Shown here piece after piece: positions 56,398 through 64,000 of a stretch of DNA of 64,000 nucleotides. The position numbers and the translations under genes were made by a program. How positions within the stretch are numbered: the stretch's first letter is position 1; each line of letters opens with the position of its first letter. The DNA comes from Billgrantia campisalis (GTDB lineage: Bacteria; Pseudomonadota; Gammaproteobacteria; Pseudomonadales; Halomonadaceae), in the NCBI RefSeq assembly GCF_022341425.1, contig NZ_JABFUC010000010.1:62001-126000 (forward strand). Reading direction: 5' to 3'. Under the pieces are notes generated by a model. That model was given only the letters and a program-made list of their open reading frames with translations. It did no database searches and was not told the origin of the DNA.

Positions 56398-56422
56398 CAA
56401 GGGGCGGCCTGGCCGCCCCTTG
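56398..56422 (+). terminator. hairpin after phaC
   Basis: CAAGGGGCGG-CCTGG-CCGCCCCTTG, perfect 10-bp stem 18 bp beyond the phaC stop; weak T-tract (TGTGCT). Confidence 0.6.
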
Positions 56423-56450
56423 TGCTACCTGAAGGAATGCTTAGCCTTTC

Positions 56451-56569
56451 CTCGCACCTCGCACCTCGCACCTCGCACCTCGCACCTCGCACCTCGCACC
56501 TCGCACCTCGCACCTCGCACCTCGCACCTCGCACCTCGCACCTCGCACCTCGCACCTCGCACCTCGCAC
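56451..56569. repeat. heptanucleotide tandem array, 17 x CTCGCAC
   Basis: 17 perfect copies of CTCGCAC with no variation, followed by CTC and then TCA, the complement of the lnt stop codon. The unit has seven bases, so every reading frame cycles through and gives a 7-aa repeat; the apparent ORFs across it are artefacts. It separates the convergent phaC and lnt genes. Confidence 0.97.
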
Positions 56570-56570
56570 C

Positions 56571-58031
56571 TCAGCTCTTTAGGCGCAGCCCCGGCAGCAC
56601 CAGCAGCGCGGCCAGCAGCCACACCGGCCAGCTGCCGGTGCGGGTGAAGGGCGTCAGCCCCTGCATGGGGGTGGCGTCGCCGGTCAGGGCGACGGTCTCG
56701 AACTGGGGGGCGCGGGCGGTGACCCGGCCCTGGGGGTCGATGATCGCGGTGACGCCGTTGCTGGTGGCGCGCACCACGTAGCGGCCGTTCTCCAGGGCGC
56801 GCAGCCTGGCCATCTGCAGGTGCTGCAGCGGGCCGATGGACTCACCGAACCAGGTGTCGTTGGAGACCGTCAGCAGCAGCTCGGCGTCGCGGGCCCGCTC
56901 GGCCACCAGGTCGGCATAGATGATCTCGTAGCAGATGGCGTTGCCGATCACCGTGCCGGCGGCGCGCAGCGGGCGCTGTCCGGCGGGGCCGGGCGTCATG
57001 GCCGGCATCGGCAGGTCGAAGAAGGCGATGGTGCCGCGCAGCAGGCTCTCCAGGGGCAGGAACTCCCCGAAGGGCACCAGGTGCTCCTTGCGGTACTCGC
57101 CCTCGGCGTTGCCCAGGCCAATCACGCTGTTGTAGTAGAGCCCGTCGCCCTCGCGCTGCAGGATGCCGGTGAGCAGGGCGGTGCCCGGGGCCAGGTTGGA
57201 CTGGGCGCGCTCGAGGATCGGTGCCGCTTCCTGTTCGAACATCGGCAGCGCCGCCTCCGGCCAGACGATCAGGTCGACGTCGTCGTCCTGCTCCCGGGTC
57301 AGCGCCAGGTAGGTGTTGGCGGCGATGCGCTGCCCCTCGGGGGTCCACTTGATCAGCTGATCGAGGTTGCCCTGCAACAGCGCCACCCTCAGCGGCTCCC
57401 CGGCGGGTGTCGTCCACTGGGTCGGCAGCGCCAGGGGGATCAGCCACAGCGCCGCCACCGGCGCGGCGGCCCACCAGCGGCGGCGCAGGAACTCCACCGC
57501 CAGGGTGCCCGAGAGCACGGTGATCAGCGACAGGGCGTAGACGCCGCCGATGGGGGCCCAGGGGGCCAGCGGCGAATCGACGTGCGAGCTGCCCAGCAGC
57601 AGCCAGGGGAAGCCGGTGAACAGCCAGGTGCGCAGCCATTCGCCGAGCACCCAGGCGCCGGCGAAGCTGAGAAACGCCAGGCGCGGGCCGCACAGACGCC
57701 GGTAGAGCCACAGGGTGGCGGCGAAGTAGAGCGCCATGCTGGCCACGAACAGTCCGGTGAGAAAGGCCGCCAGGGGCACGCCGGTGTAGCCGTAGTCGTG
57801 GATCGAAACATAGACCCAGGAGGCGCCCGAGCCGAACAGCCCCACCCCGTAGCACCAGCCGCGCAGCGCGGCCTGGCCGGGCGACAGTGCCTGGATTCCC
57901 AGATAGACCAGGCCGGCGGCCACCGGGCCCAGCCACCAGAGCTCGAAGGGGGAGGCGGTCAGGGTGGTCAGCACCCCGGCGGCCAGGGCCGCCAGGCAGC
58001 CCAGGCGGGGGGAGAAGCGCAGTTCGGTCAT
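56571..58031 (-). CDS. lnt: apolipoprotein N-acyltransferase
   Basis: Inner-membrane enzyme adding the third acyl chain to lipoproteins. 486 aa: about six N-terminal TM helices (~8-190), the periplasmic nitrilase-like domain (~215-460) with glutamate in VWPEAALP and cysteine in NAICYEIIY, lysine in the EYRKEHLVPFGEFLP region, and a C-terminal TM. ATG 58031 begins MTELRFSP. The gene ends in the heptamer array. Last in the miaB-phoL-ybeY-corC-lnt block. Confidence 0.95.
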   Translation of the reverse strand: MTELRFSPRLGCLAALAAGVLTTLTASPFELWWLGPVAAGLVYLGIQALSPGQAALRGWCYGVGLFGSGASWVYVSIHDYGYTGVPLAAFLTGLFVASMALYFAATLWLYRRLCGPRLAFLSFAGAWVLGEWLRTWLFTGFPWLLLGSSHVDSPLAPWAPIGGVYALSLITVLSGTLAVEFLRRRWWAAAPVAALWLIPLALPTQWTTPAGEPLRVALLQGNLDQLIKWTPEGQRIAANTYLALTREQDDDVDLIVWPEAALPMFEQEAAPILERAQSNLAPGTALLTGILQREGDGLYYNSVIGLGNAEGEYRKEHLVPFGEFLPLESLLRGTIAFFDLPMPAMTPGPAGQRPLRAAGTVIGNAICYEIIYADLVAERARDAELLLTVSNDTWFGESIGPLQHLQMARLRALENGRYVVRATSNGVTAIIDPQGRVTARAPQFETVALTGDATPMQGLTPFTRTGSWPVWLLAALLVLPGLRLKS

Positions 58032-58056
58032 GGGTCGTCCCTGGTCTGGCGGTCGT

Positions 58057-58929
58057 TCACTCGTCCTGGCTCTGCTCGTCGCAGGGGCTCGCCTCCAGCA
58101 GGCGAATGCGGCGGTTGTCGGCGTTGAGCACGGTAAAGCGCCAGCTGCCCAGCTCGGCGTATTCACCACGCCCGGGCAGGTGGCCGAAACGCTGCATCAC
58201 CAGGCCGCCGACGGTGTCGAACTCGTCGTCGGGGAAGCGGGTGCCGAAGCGCTCGTTGAAGTCTTCGATGGGGGTCAGGGCGCGAATGGCATAGCGGCCC
58301 TCGCCCAGTTCGCTGATATCGTCGTCCTCGTCGGTGTCGTGCTCGTCTTCGATGTCGCCGACGATCTGTTCGAGGATATCCTCAATGGTGACGATGCCTG
58401 CGGTGCCGCCGTACTCGTCGACCACCACCGCCATGTGGTTGTGGGTATCGCGAAACTCCTTGAGCAGGCTGTTGAGGCGCTTGGACTCGGGCACGAACAT
58501 CGCCGGGCGCAGCACGTCCTCGAGCCGGAACCGCTCGCGCTCCTCGCTGCTGCAGGGCAGCAGCTTGAGCAGGTCCTTGACCAGCAGCAGCCCCTTGACC
58601 TCGTCGAGGTTCTCGCCGATCACCGGGTAGCGGGAGTGGCCAGTCTCGAAGATCAGCGACAGGTACTCCTCGGCGGGCTGGTCGGCGGCGATGGCGGCCA
58701 CCTGGGAGCGGGGGATCAGCACTTCGCGCACCTGCTGGTCGCTGATCTGCAGGGCGCCTTCGATGATCATCATGGCGTCCTCTTCCAGCTTGAGCCGGGA
58801 ACCGGCCTGGCGCAGGAACTCCAGCAGCTCCGCCCGGGAGCTGGGTTCGTCGTTGTCCCCCGAGAGGGCGCCGAGCAGCTTGTCCAGCCAGGACTTCCCG
58901 GCCTGGCCGTTCGTTCGGTCTTCGCTCAT
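58057..58929 (-). CDS. corC: CBS/CorC_HlyC protein, CorC/YbeX type
   Basis: 290-aa cytosolic protein: two CBS domains (~70-195, VLIPRSQVAAIAAD and VVVDEYGGTAGIVTIEDILEQIVGDIEDEHD) and a C-terminal CorC_HlyC domain (~215-285). No membrane segments, unlike the CNNM/YfjD type. Once linked to cobalt/magnesium efflux; YbeX is now tied to ribosome maturation in E. coli, fitting ybeY and phoL next to it. ATG 58929 starts the family MSEDRTNG. Confidence 0.93.
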   Translation of the reverse strand: MSEDRTNGQAGKSWLDKLLGALSGDNDEPSSRAELLEFLRQAGSRLKLEEDAMMIIEGALQISDQQVREVLIPRSQVAAIAADQPAEEYLSLIFETGHSRYPVIGENLDEVKGLLLVKDLLKLLPCSSEERERFRLEDVLRPAMFVPESKRLNSLLKEFRDTHNHMAVVVDEYGGTAGIVTIEDILEQIVGDIEDEHDTDEDDDISELGEGRYAIRALTPIEDFNERFGTRFPDDEFDTVGGLVMQRFGHLPGRGEYAELGSWRFTVLNADNRRIRLLEASPCDEQSQDE

Positions 58930-58939
58930 GGGTCGCGTC

Positions 58940-59449
58940 TCATCTGTCCTCGGTATCGGAGTGTCGCTCGCCGCCCTCGGAATCGGGCGCTGCGTAGGGG
59001 TCCGCGATGCCGAAATCGGCCAGGATCTCGCGCTCGAGCTGCTCCATGGACTCGGCCTCGTCGTCCTCCAGGTGATCATGGCCCAGCAGGTGCAGGGTGC
59101 CATGAACCACCAGATGAGCGTAGTGATCTTCCAGGCGCTTGTCCTGTGCCTGCGCTTCATCCACCACCACCCGGTGGCAGATCACCAGGTCGCCGAGCAG
59201 CGGCAGCGTCAGCCCGGGGGGACACTCGAAGGGGAAGGAGAGCACGTTGGTCGGCTTGTCCTTGCCGCGGTAGGTGCGGTTCAGGGTGCGACTCTCTTCG
59301 GCGTCGACGAACCGCACCGTGACCTCCCGGCGCGGATCGTCCGGCTGGCGGGCCAGCGCCGCGGCGACCCAGGCCGCCAGCGCCGCCTGGCTCGGCAGTC
59401 CGGTATCGGTGATGGCTACCTGGCGGTCGATGACCGGCCCTGGGGTCAT
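58940..59449 (-). CDS. ybeY: endoribonuclease YbeY
   Basis: 169 aa. The zinc motif [11 protein letters not shown] (H-x3-H-x5-H) is intact at ~115-125; the upstream LSFPFE region matches. YbeY is needed for 16S rRNA 3'-end maturation and ribosome quality control. ATG 59449 overlaps the phoL stop by 4 bp. Confidence 0.96.
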   Translation of the reverse strand: MTPGPVIDRQVAITDTGLPSQAALAAWVAAALARQPDDPRREVTVRFVDAEESRTLNRTYRGKDKPTNVLSFPFECPPGLTLPLLGDLVICHRVVVDEAQAQDKRLEDHYAHLVVHGTLHLLGHDHLEDDEAESMEQLEREILADFGIADPYAAPDSEGGERHSDTEDR

Positions 59450-60534
59450 GTCGACGGGCCGTCCTGCCGGTCGCGGTCGCGCTTTTGGCGCTCCTCGCGT
59501 CGCGCCTCGCGCTGCTGATCGAGGGCCTCCTGACGGGCCCGCTCGGCGGCCTCCTGGTCGGCCTCGAAGTGGTCGTAGGCCTCGATAATGCGCTGCACCA
59601 GCGGATGACGCACCACGTCCTTGGCGGCGAAGTGGGTGACGCCGATCCCCGGCGTCTCCTTGAGCACCTCGAGGACCTGGATCAGCCCCGAACTCTGCCC
59701 ACGGGGCAGGTCGACCTGGGTGATGTCGCCGGTGATCACCGCGGTGGAGCCGAAGCCAATGCGGGTCAGGAACATCTTCATCTGCTCGCGGGTGGTGTTC
59801 TGGCTCTCGTCGAGGATGATGAAGGCGTTGTTCAGGGTGCGTCCGCGCATGTAGGCCAGCGGGGCGATCTCGATCACCTGACGCTCGATCAGCTTGCCGA
59901 CCTGCTCGAAGCCGAGCATCTCGTAGAGGGCGTCGTAGAGCGGGCGCAGGTAGGGGTCGATCTTCTGGGCCAGGTCGCCGGGCAGAAAGCCCAGCTTCTC
60001 GCCGGCCTCCACGGCGGGGCGTACCAGCAGGATGCGGCGTACCTCCTGCTGATTGAGCGCCTCCACCGCGGCGGCCACCGCCAGGTAGGTCTTGCCGGTG
60101 CCGGCCGGGCCGATGCCGAAGTTGATATCGTGGGCGCGGATGCTCGAGACGTAATTCTGCTGGTTCTGGCCGCGGGGCTTGATCAGCACCTTGGGCGTGC
60201 GCAGCAGCACCTCGTCGTCGCCGATGCCCTCCTCCTCGTCGACGGCCTCGCGGCCCGACTCCTGCAGGAAGAGGTGGACGGTGTCCGGCGACAGGTCGCT
60301 GGCTTCGGCCTCGCGGTAGAGGTGTTCGAGCACGTTGGCGGCGGCCTTGACCCGCGGGCCGGGGCCGGCCAGCTGGAAGACGTTGCCGCGGTTGCGCAGG
60401 GTGACCCCGAGCCGCGACTCCACCAGCTTGAGGTGCTCGTCACGTTGGCCGCAGAGATTGGCCAGGCGCTGGGGGTCATTGGGTTCGAGGCTCAGAGTAA
60501 TGATGCGGTTGGCCTGAGAGGCGGGCTGGCTCAA
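59446..60534 (-). CDS. phoL: PhoH-like ATPase PhoL (YbeZ)
   Basis: 362 aa. N-terminal KH-like part (~1-110), then the PhoH ATPase domain with [34 protein letters not shown] and [21 protein letters not shown]. The C-terminus is a charged tail ([19 protein letters not shown]). Partner of YbeY in rRNA metabolism. Starts 78 bp after miaB with a hairpin between, so read-through or a separate promoter is possible. Confidence 0.95.
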   Translation of the reverse strand: MSQPASQANRIITLSLEPNDPQRLANLCGQRDEHLKLVESRLGVTLRNRGNVFQLAGPGPRVKAAANVLEHLYREAEASDLSPDTVHLFLQESGREAVDEEEGIGDDEVLLRTPKVLIKPRGQNQQNYVSSIRAHDINFGIGPAGTGKTYLAVAAAVEALNQQEVRRILLVRPAVEAGEKLGFLPGDLAQKIDPYLRPLYDALYEMLGFEQVGKLIERQVIEIAPLAYMRGRTLNNAFIILDESQNTTREQMKMFLTRIGFGSTAVITGDITQVDLPRGQSSGLIQVLEVLKETPGIGVTHFAAKDVVRHPLVQRIIEAYDHFEADQEAAERARQEALDQQREARREERQKRDRDRQDGPST

Positions 60535-60577
60535 GACAGGAGAATCCGTGCGTTGCGTATGGTGAGTGTCAGCTTAA

Positions 60578-60599
60578 TGCCCCGGCCCGAGCCGGGGCA
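60578..60599 (-). terminator. hairpin between miaB and phoL
   Basis: TGCCCCGGC-CCGA-GCCGGGGCA, perfect 9-bp stem; read on the minus strand it is followed by TTAAGC. Likely a partial terminator of miaB. Confidence 0.5.
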
Positions 60600-60611
60600 A
60601 TGCCGAATGAC

Positions 60612-61955
60612 TCAATATCGAGCGGGAGAGGCCAGTTCGCCGCGTAGCGAGTTGGGCAGCGCCTCGGTGATGGTCACGTCGACGAAGTAGCCGATCAGCT
60701 CCACCGGGTTGGGGGCGCGGAAGTTGACCACCCGATTGTTCTCGGTACGCCCGGAGAGTTGCCCCGGGTCCCTGGGCGAGAAGCCGCTGACCAGGATGCG
60801 CTGGGTGGAGCCCACCATGCGCCGGCTGATCTGCATCGCCTGCTGGTTGATGCGCTCCTGCAGGATCGCCAGGCGCTGCTTCTTGACGCTCTCCGGGGTG
60901 TCATCGTCGAGCGCGGCCGCCGGGGTGCCCGGGCGCGCTGAATAGACGAAGCTGAAGGAGTGGTCGAAGCCGATGCGCCCGATCAGGTTCATCGTCGCCT
61001 CGAAGTCCTCTTCCGTCTCGCCGGGGAAGCCGATGATGAAGTCCGACGAGAAGCTGATATCCGGGCGCAGCGCACGGATGCGCTCCAGCTTCTCGACGTA
61101 CTCCTCGGCGGTATGGCCGCGCTTCATGGCGGTGAGGATGCGGTCGGAGCCGGCCTGCACCGGCAGGTGCAGGTGGCTGACCAGCTCGGGGATCTCGGCG
61201 TAGGCTTCGATCAGGCTGTCGGAGAACTCCACCGGGTGCGAGGTGGTGAAGCGCACCCGGTCGATGCCCTCCACCGCCGCCACGCAGGCGATCAGCTCGG
61301 CCAGGTCGATCTCGTCGCCGAGCTGATTCTCGCCGCGGTAGGCGTTGACGTTCTGGCCCAGCAGGTTGATCTCGCGCACGCCCTGGTCGGCCAGGTGGAT
61401 CACCTCGTCCATCACCGCCTCGAAGGGGCGCGAGACCTCCTCGCCGCGGGTGTAGGGCACCACGCAGAAGGTGCAGTACTTGGAGCAGCCCTCCATCACC
61501 GAGACGAAGGCGGTGGCGCCGTCGGAGCTTGGCTGGGGCAGGTGGTCGAACTTCTCGATCTCCGGGAAGGTGACGTCCACCACCGAGATCTGGTCGTTGC
61601 GGCGGGCGTCGAGCATGGACGGCACCCGGTGCAGCGTCTGGGGGCCGAACACCATGTCGACATGGGGCGCGCGCTTGCGCAGCGCCTCGCCCTCCTGGCT
61701 GGCCACGCAGCCGCCCACGCCGATCACCAGATCGGGGTTGCTCGCCTTGAGCTTCTTCCAGCGGCCGAGCTGGTGGAAGACCTTTTCCTGGGCCTTCTCG
61801 CGGATCGAGCAGGTATTGAGCAGGATGACGTCGGCCTCGCCTTCGTCGTCGGTCAGCTCCAGCTGATGGGATTCGCCGAGCAGGTCCGCCATGCGCGCGG
61901 AGTCGTACTCGTTCATCTGGCAGCCGTGAGTCTTGATGAAGAGTTTCTTCGCCAT
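60612..61955 (-). CDS. miaB: tRNA-2-methylthio-N6-dimethylallyladenosine synthase MiaB
   Basis: Radical-SAM methylthiotransferase (447 aa) acting on the product of MiaA. N-terminal UPF0004 domain with its own cluster cysteines ([35 protein letters not shown]), the radical SAM motif [15 protein letters not shown] (C-x3-C-x2-C), and a C-terminal TRAM domain. ATG 61955 opens [13 protein letters not shown]; the frame continues to 61994. TATAAT lies upstream at 62052-62057. Confidence 0.97.
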   Translation of the reverse strand: MAKKLFIKTHGCQMNEYDSARMADLLGESHQLELTDDEGEADVILLNTCSIREKAQEKVFHQLGRWKKLKASNPDLVIGVGGCVASQEGEALRKRAPHVDMVFGPQTLHRVPSMLDARRNDQISVVDVTFPEIEKFDHLPQPSSDGATAFVSVMEGCSKYCTFCVVPYTRGEEVSRPFEAVMDEVIHLADQGVREINLLGQNVNAYRGENQLGDEIDLAELIACVAAVEGIDRVRFTTSHPVEFSDSLIEAYAEIPELVSHLHLPVQAGSDRILTAMKRGHTAEEYVEKLERIRALRPDISFSSDFIIGFPGETEEDFEATMNLIGRIGFDHSFSFVYSARPGTPAAALDDDTPESVKKQRLAILQERINQQAMQISRRMVGSTQRILVSGFSPRDPGQLSGRTENNRVVNFRAPNPVELIGYFVDVTITEALPNSLRGELASPARY

Positions 61956-62051
61956 AAGAATAGGTCTGGGTCGGTTGCCCGACGCAGGCGTCACCGGTGA
62001 GTGAAGTATCGTGGGAATGCAGCCGCAGGGCCGTTCTCGAAAGGTCGCGCC

Positions 62052-62057
62052 ATTATA
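62052..62057 (-). promoter_or_regulatory. consensus -10 element upstream of miaB
   Basis: TATAAT on the minus strand, about 95 bp before the miaB ATG. The -35 region at 62075-62080 is poor (TGGCCC), so this is a moderate candidate. Confidence 0.45.
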
Positions 62058-62147
62058 CGGAAGGGGCCGCGGTGGGGCCAGCGCAGGGGCGTTGTCGCCC
62101 GTCGTCTGTGATACCCTTGGCGGTCTGCAAAGGGCGTCGAGAAGGTC

Positions 62148-62176
62148 GGGGGCTGGTCAATGAATGACCAGCCCCC
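62148..62176. other. perfect 12-bp hairpin in miaB-SH3 gene gap
   Basis: GGGGGCTGGTCA-ATGAA-TGACCAGCCCCC. It lies in the only gap over 300 bp (61956-62374). That gap also holds the miaB -10 and the DnaA-box-like pair at 62232-62252; no gene is seen in it. Confidence 0.7.
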
Positions 62177-62231
62177 GCCGCAGCCGCCCCCGTCGCGACC
62201 TCGGGCGCCTTTCCAGCGGTTGTCCCGATAC

Positions 62232-62253
62232 TTGTCCACAGAAGCTGTGGAAA
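62232..62253. other. inverted pair of DnaA-box-like 9-mers
   Basis: TTGTCCACA (62232-62240) and, on the other strand, TTTTCCACA (complement of TGTGGAAAA), 5 bp apart. Each is one base from TTATCCACA. It could also be read as a small hairpin. Not an origin on this evidence. Confidence 0.35.
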
Positions 62254-62374
62254 ACGATCAGCGTGACAGATGACAGTCTCATCGGTCGTTGCCGGAACGG
62301 GAGGTTCTGCGACGGCATACGGGTCGCGGCAGCAATGACGCCGCATGTGAGCCTTCGATAGTCAGGACTACGGC

Positions 62375-63001
62375 ATGACGATGTATAGATTCAAGACCCT
62401 TCTGGTAGGCGTGACCCTGGGGCTTGCGGCGCTGCCGCTTCAGGCCCAGACCGACGACGCGACCCACTGGGTCTCCGACGAGTTGACCACCTGGGTACGC
62501 AGCGGCCCCACCGATGGCTACCGTATCGTCGGCACCCTGACTGCCGGCGAGCCGGTCAGGGTGCTGGAGACCAGCGGCGACTACAGCCGGGTGCAAAACA
62601 GCGAGGGCAATACCGTCTGGGTGCAGAGTAACGAGCTCCAGGACGCCCCCAGCGCGCGGATGCTGTTGCCCCAGCTGGAGGCCCAGGTGGCGGAGCTCGA
62701 GGCGGAGCTCGGCAGCATCAACGAGACCTGGGAAAATCGCGTGGCGACCATGACCGAGACCCTCGAGGTGCGCGAGCAGCGCATCAATGAGCTCGAGGCG
62801 CGCAACCGGGAGCTCGACGCCGAGGCCGAGCAGTCACGCCAGGTTGTCCGCCAGCTGCAGGCGCGCCTGGATACCCAGGAGGAAGACCTGCTGATGCGCT
62901 ACTTCATGTATGGCGGCGGGGTGGCTGGCGCGGGCCTGCTGGTGGGTCTGATCGTCCCCCATCTGCCGCGCAAGCGGCGCAGGAACGACCGCTGGTTCTA
63001 G
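62375..63001 (+). CDS. SH3-domain membrane-anchored protein (TIGR04211/YgiM-like)
   Basis: 208 aa: signal peptide (~1-25), a bacterial SH3 domain (~30-90, TTWVRSGPTDGYRIVGTLTAGEPVRVLE), a coiled coil (~98-172, LPQLEAQVAELEAELGS... and INELEARNRELDAEAEQSRQ), and a C-terminal TM anchor (~178-196) followed by a basic tail KRRRNDRW. This matches the TIGR04211 SH3-and-anchor architecture. Envelope-located; function not established. Confidence 0.9.
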   Translation: MTMYRFKTLLVGVTLGLAALPLQAQTDDATHWVSDELTTWVRSGPTDGYRIVGTLTAGEPVRVLETSGDYSRVQNSEGNTVWVQSNELQDAPSARMLLPQLEAQVAELEAELGSINETWENRVATMTETLEVREQRINELEARNRELDAEAEQSRQVVRQLQARLDTQEEDLLMRYFMYGGGVAGAGLLVGLIVPHLPRKRRRNDRWF

Positions 63002-63022
63002 GCCCCAGGGAGGCGAGGCGAT

Positions 63023-63661
63023 ATGGCACAGGAGTGGCGGGACCGCTGGCGCGAGGGGCGCATCGGCTTTCATCGCGACGAGGCGCACCCGGCGCTGATC
63101 CGCCACTGGCCCCTGTTGGGGGCCAGGCCCGGTACCAAGGTGCTGGTGCCACTGTGCGGCAAGAGCCTGGACATGCGCTGGCTGGCGCGCCATGACCATC
63201 CGGTGCTGGGCATCGAGCTGGCGCCGGAGGCCATCGAGCAGTTCGTCGCCGAGGGGCTCGGCGAGATCTCGCGCTACCGCCAGGAGCCGTTCGATGTCTG
63301 CCGGCAGGGCAGCATCGAGCTGTGGTGCGGCGACTTCTTCCACTTTCATATCGAACAGGCCGCTGAGATCGACGCCTTCTACGACCGGGCCGCGCTGATC
63401 GCGCTGCCGCCAGCGACTCGCCAGCGCTACGCCTTCCACCTGGCCCAGCTGATCCCGCCCGGCGCCCGGGGGCTTTTGATCAGCCTGGAGCGGCCCCCGG
63501 GCGAGGCCGGGGGCCCGCCCTACAGCGTAGATGCCCAGGAGGTGCGCGAGCTCTTCGAGCCCAACTTCCAGGTCACCCACCTGGAAGACGGCGCACCCGA
63601 GCCCGGCAGCGGCTTTCGCGAGAGCGTTTGGGCCATGGTGCGCCGTGGCCCTAAGGTGTAG
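63023..63661 (+). CDS. tpm: thiopurine S-methyltransferase
   Basis: SAM-dependent methyltransferase of the bacterial TPMT family (212 aa). Signature WRDRWREGRIGFHRDEAHPALIRHWP and SAM motif VLVPLCGKSLDMRWLA, then YDRAALIALPPATRQRYA and EGxP-like LISLERPPGEAGGPPYSV. Family members methylate thiols and, in some bacteria, selenium or tellurium species. The SH3 gene lies 21 bp upstream. Confidence 0.95.
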   Translation: MAQEWRDRWREGRIGFHRDEAHPALIRHWPLLGARPGTKVLVPLCGKSLDMRWLARHDHPVLGIELAPEAIEQFVAEGLGEISRYRQEPFDVCRQGSIELWCGDFFHFHIEQAAEIDAFYDRAALIALPPATRQRYAFHLAQLIPPGARGLLISLERPPGEAGGPPYSVDAQEVRELFEPNFQVTHLEDGAPEPGSGFRESVWAMVRRGPKV

Positions 63662-63664
63662 CAG

Positions 63665-63688
63665 TGCTGGCGGCCTATTCCGCCAGCA
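63665..63688. terminator. hairpin across tpm end and yajG stop
   Basis: TGCTGGCGG-CCTATT-CCGCCAGCA, perfect 9-bp stem, containing the yajG stop codon in its loop. It separates convergent tpm and yajG; no T-tract. Confidence 0.55.
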
Positions 63689-64000
63689 ACTGCCCCAGCT
63701 CCGGGTCCCGGAAGGCTCGGTCGAGCCCGTCGGAGAGTAGGTCGTTGAGCATGCGGGTGTTGGCGTTGCGGTCGGGGCGCACCGCATAGCTCTGGGTGCG
63801 CCGCGAGGTGTAGGTGCCGGTGTAGGTGCTGCCCCGGTTGACCGCCTTGGCCTCGAAGACCGCCTCCAGGCGCGCCTCGTCGATGACCGGGCGGCTCTGG
63901 CCGCGCTCATAGCCCAGGTGCACCAGGGTCAGGGTCAGGCTGGGCCGCCCCTCGGCGGGGTCGGTGGTGGGCGAGAAGCCCATGTCGCGCACCGCGCGCT
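63675..64000 (-). CDS. yajG: YajG-like lipoprotein (5' end outside window)
   Basis: The C-terminal 108 residues of a protein whose frame stays open to the window edge, so the start is at higher coordinates. The segment VRDMGFSPTTDPAEGRPSLTLTLVHLGYE and the end LNDLLSDGLDRAFRDPELGQLLAE match the YajG putative-lipoprotein family. The lipobox is beyond the window, so lipoprotein status is not seen. Function unknown. Confidence 0.8.
   Translation of the reverse strand, partial: RAVRDMGFSPTTDPAEGRPSLTLTLVHLGYERGQSRPVIDEARLEAVFEAKAVNRGSTYTGTYTSRRTQSYAVRPDRNANTRMLNDLLSDGLDRAFRDPELGQLLAE

Noticed and set aside
54547..56400. 617-codon open frame opposite phaC
   Set aside because: Antisense shadow; PhaC has a complete Cys-Asp-His triad.
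56451..56569. CRISPR array
   Set aside because: The repeat is 7 bp with no spacers and no cas genes are near.
56331..56781. Frames encoding 7-aa repeats (RGARCEV or TSHLAPR) on both strands
   Set aside because: A consequence of the CTCGCAC array; heptamers are open in all frames and overlap lnt and phaC ends.
57964..60690. Overlapping plus-strand frames across corC, ybeY and phoL (452 and 401 codons)
   Set aside because: No motifs; minus-strand genes have [11 protein letters not shown] and GPAGTGKT.
62232..62253. Replication origin
   Set aside because: Only two imperfect boxes, no AT-rich unwinding region, and no dnaA, dnaN or gidA nearby.

Overview
The window is a 64 kb, GC-rich stretch of gammaproteobacterial chromosome that looks like Halomonas or a close relative in the Halomonadaceae. 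The main reasons are protein flavour, a DUF6489-phasin-class I PHA synthase locus, and a housekeeping gene order that I recall as also conserved in Pseudomonas (psd-rhdA-rsgA-orn-queG-nnr-tsaE-amiB-mutL-miaA-hfq-hflX-hflK-hflC-hisZ-purA). Nearly everything is dense core genome. I see no tRNA, rRNA, prophage, insertion sequence or CRISPR. The genus call is inference, since no database search was possible.

Region 1 (1-4350): the 3' end of epmA converges on psd, followed by rhdA and rsgA (minus) and orn (plus). Region 2 (4640-19380): queG (minus), then two plus-strand runs. nnr-tsaE-amiB-mutL-miaA-hfq-hflX-hflK-hflC covers metabolite repair, tRNA t6A and i6A modification, cell wall cleavage, mismatch repair, RNA chaperone and FtsH control. 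hisZ-purA follows after a terminator. Region 3 (19390-27000): cobO, an RLAN/RimK-like ATP-grasp ligase divergent from a GNAT acetyltransferase, yajQ, an Hsp20 chaperone, ybaN and pepN.

Region 4 (27000-33490): a minus-strand operon of a DUF1538 membrane protein, a PII-like protein, a CBS-pair protein and a small membrane protein, then lemA with an M48 membrane protease, an acidic repeat-containing lipoprotein and a cold-shock protein. Region 5 (33780-41700): a chemoreceptor, a LysE-type exporter, slt, two overlapping PaaI-type thioesterases, and htpG behind a near-ideal sigma-32 promoter. Region 6 (41900-53290): pntAB, gpsA-sixA, an AEC transporter preceded by an unlisted 35-codon ORF, two alpha/beta hydrolases and a patatin-like protein, a Smr-domain protein, prmB and aroC.

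Region 7 (53350-64000): DUF6489-phaP-phaC, a 17-copy heptanucleotide array touching the lnt stop codon, the minus-strand block miaB-phoL-ybeY-corC-lnt, an SH3-domain membrane protein, tpm and the 3' part of a yajG-like gene.

The least ordinary items are: the DUF1538/PII/CBS operon; the RLAN ATP-grasp plus stand-alone GNAT pair; a structured intergenic repeat in three copies whose hairpin stems co-vary and one of which encodes the C-terminus of Psd; the heptamer array; and two heat-shock promoters. None is proven to be a new system; the DUF1538 operon and the RLAN/GNAT pair are the best candidates.
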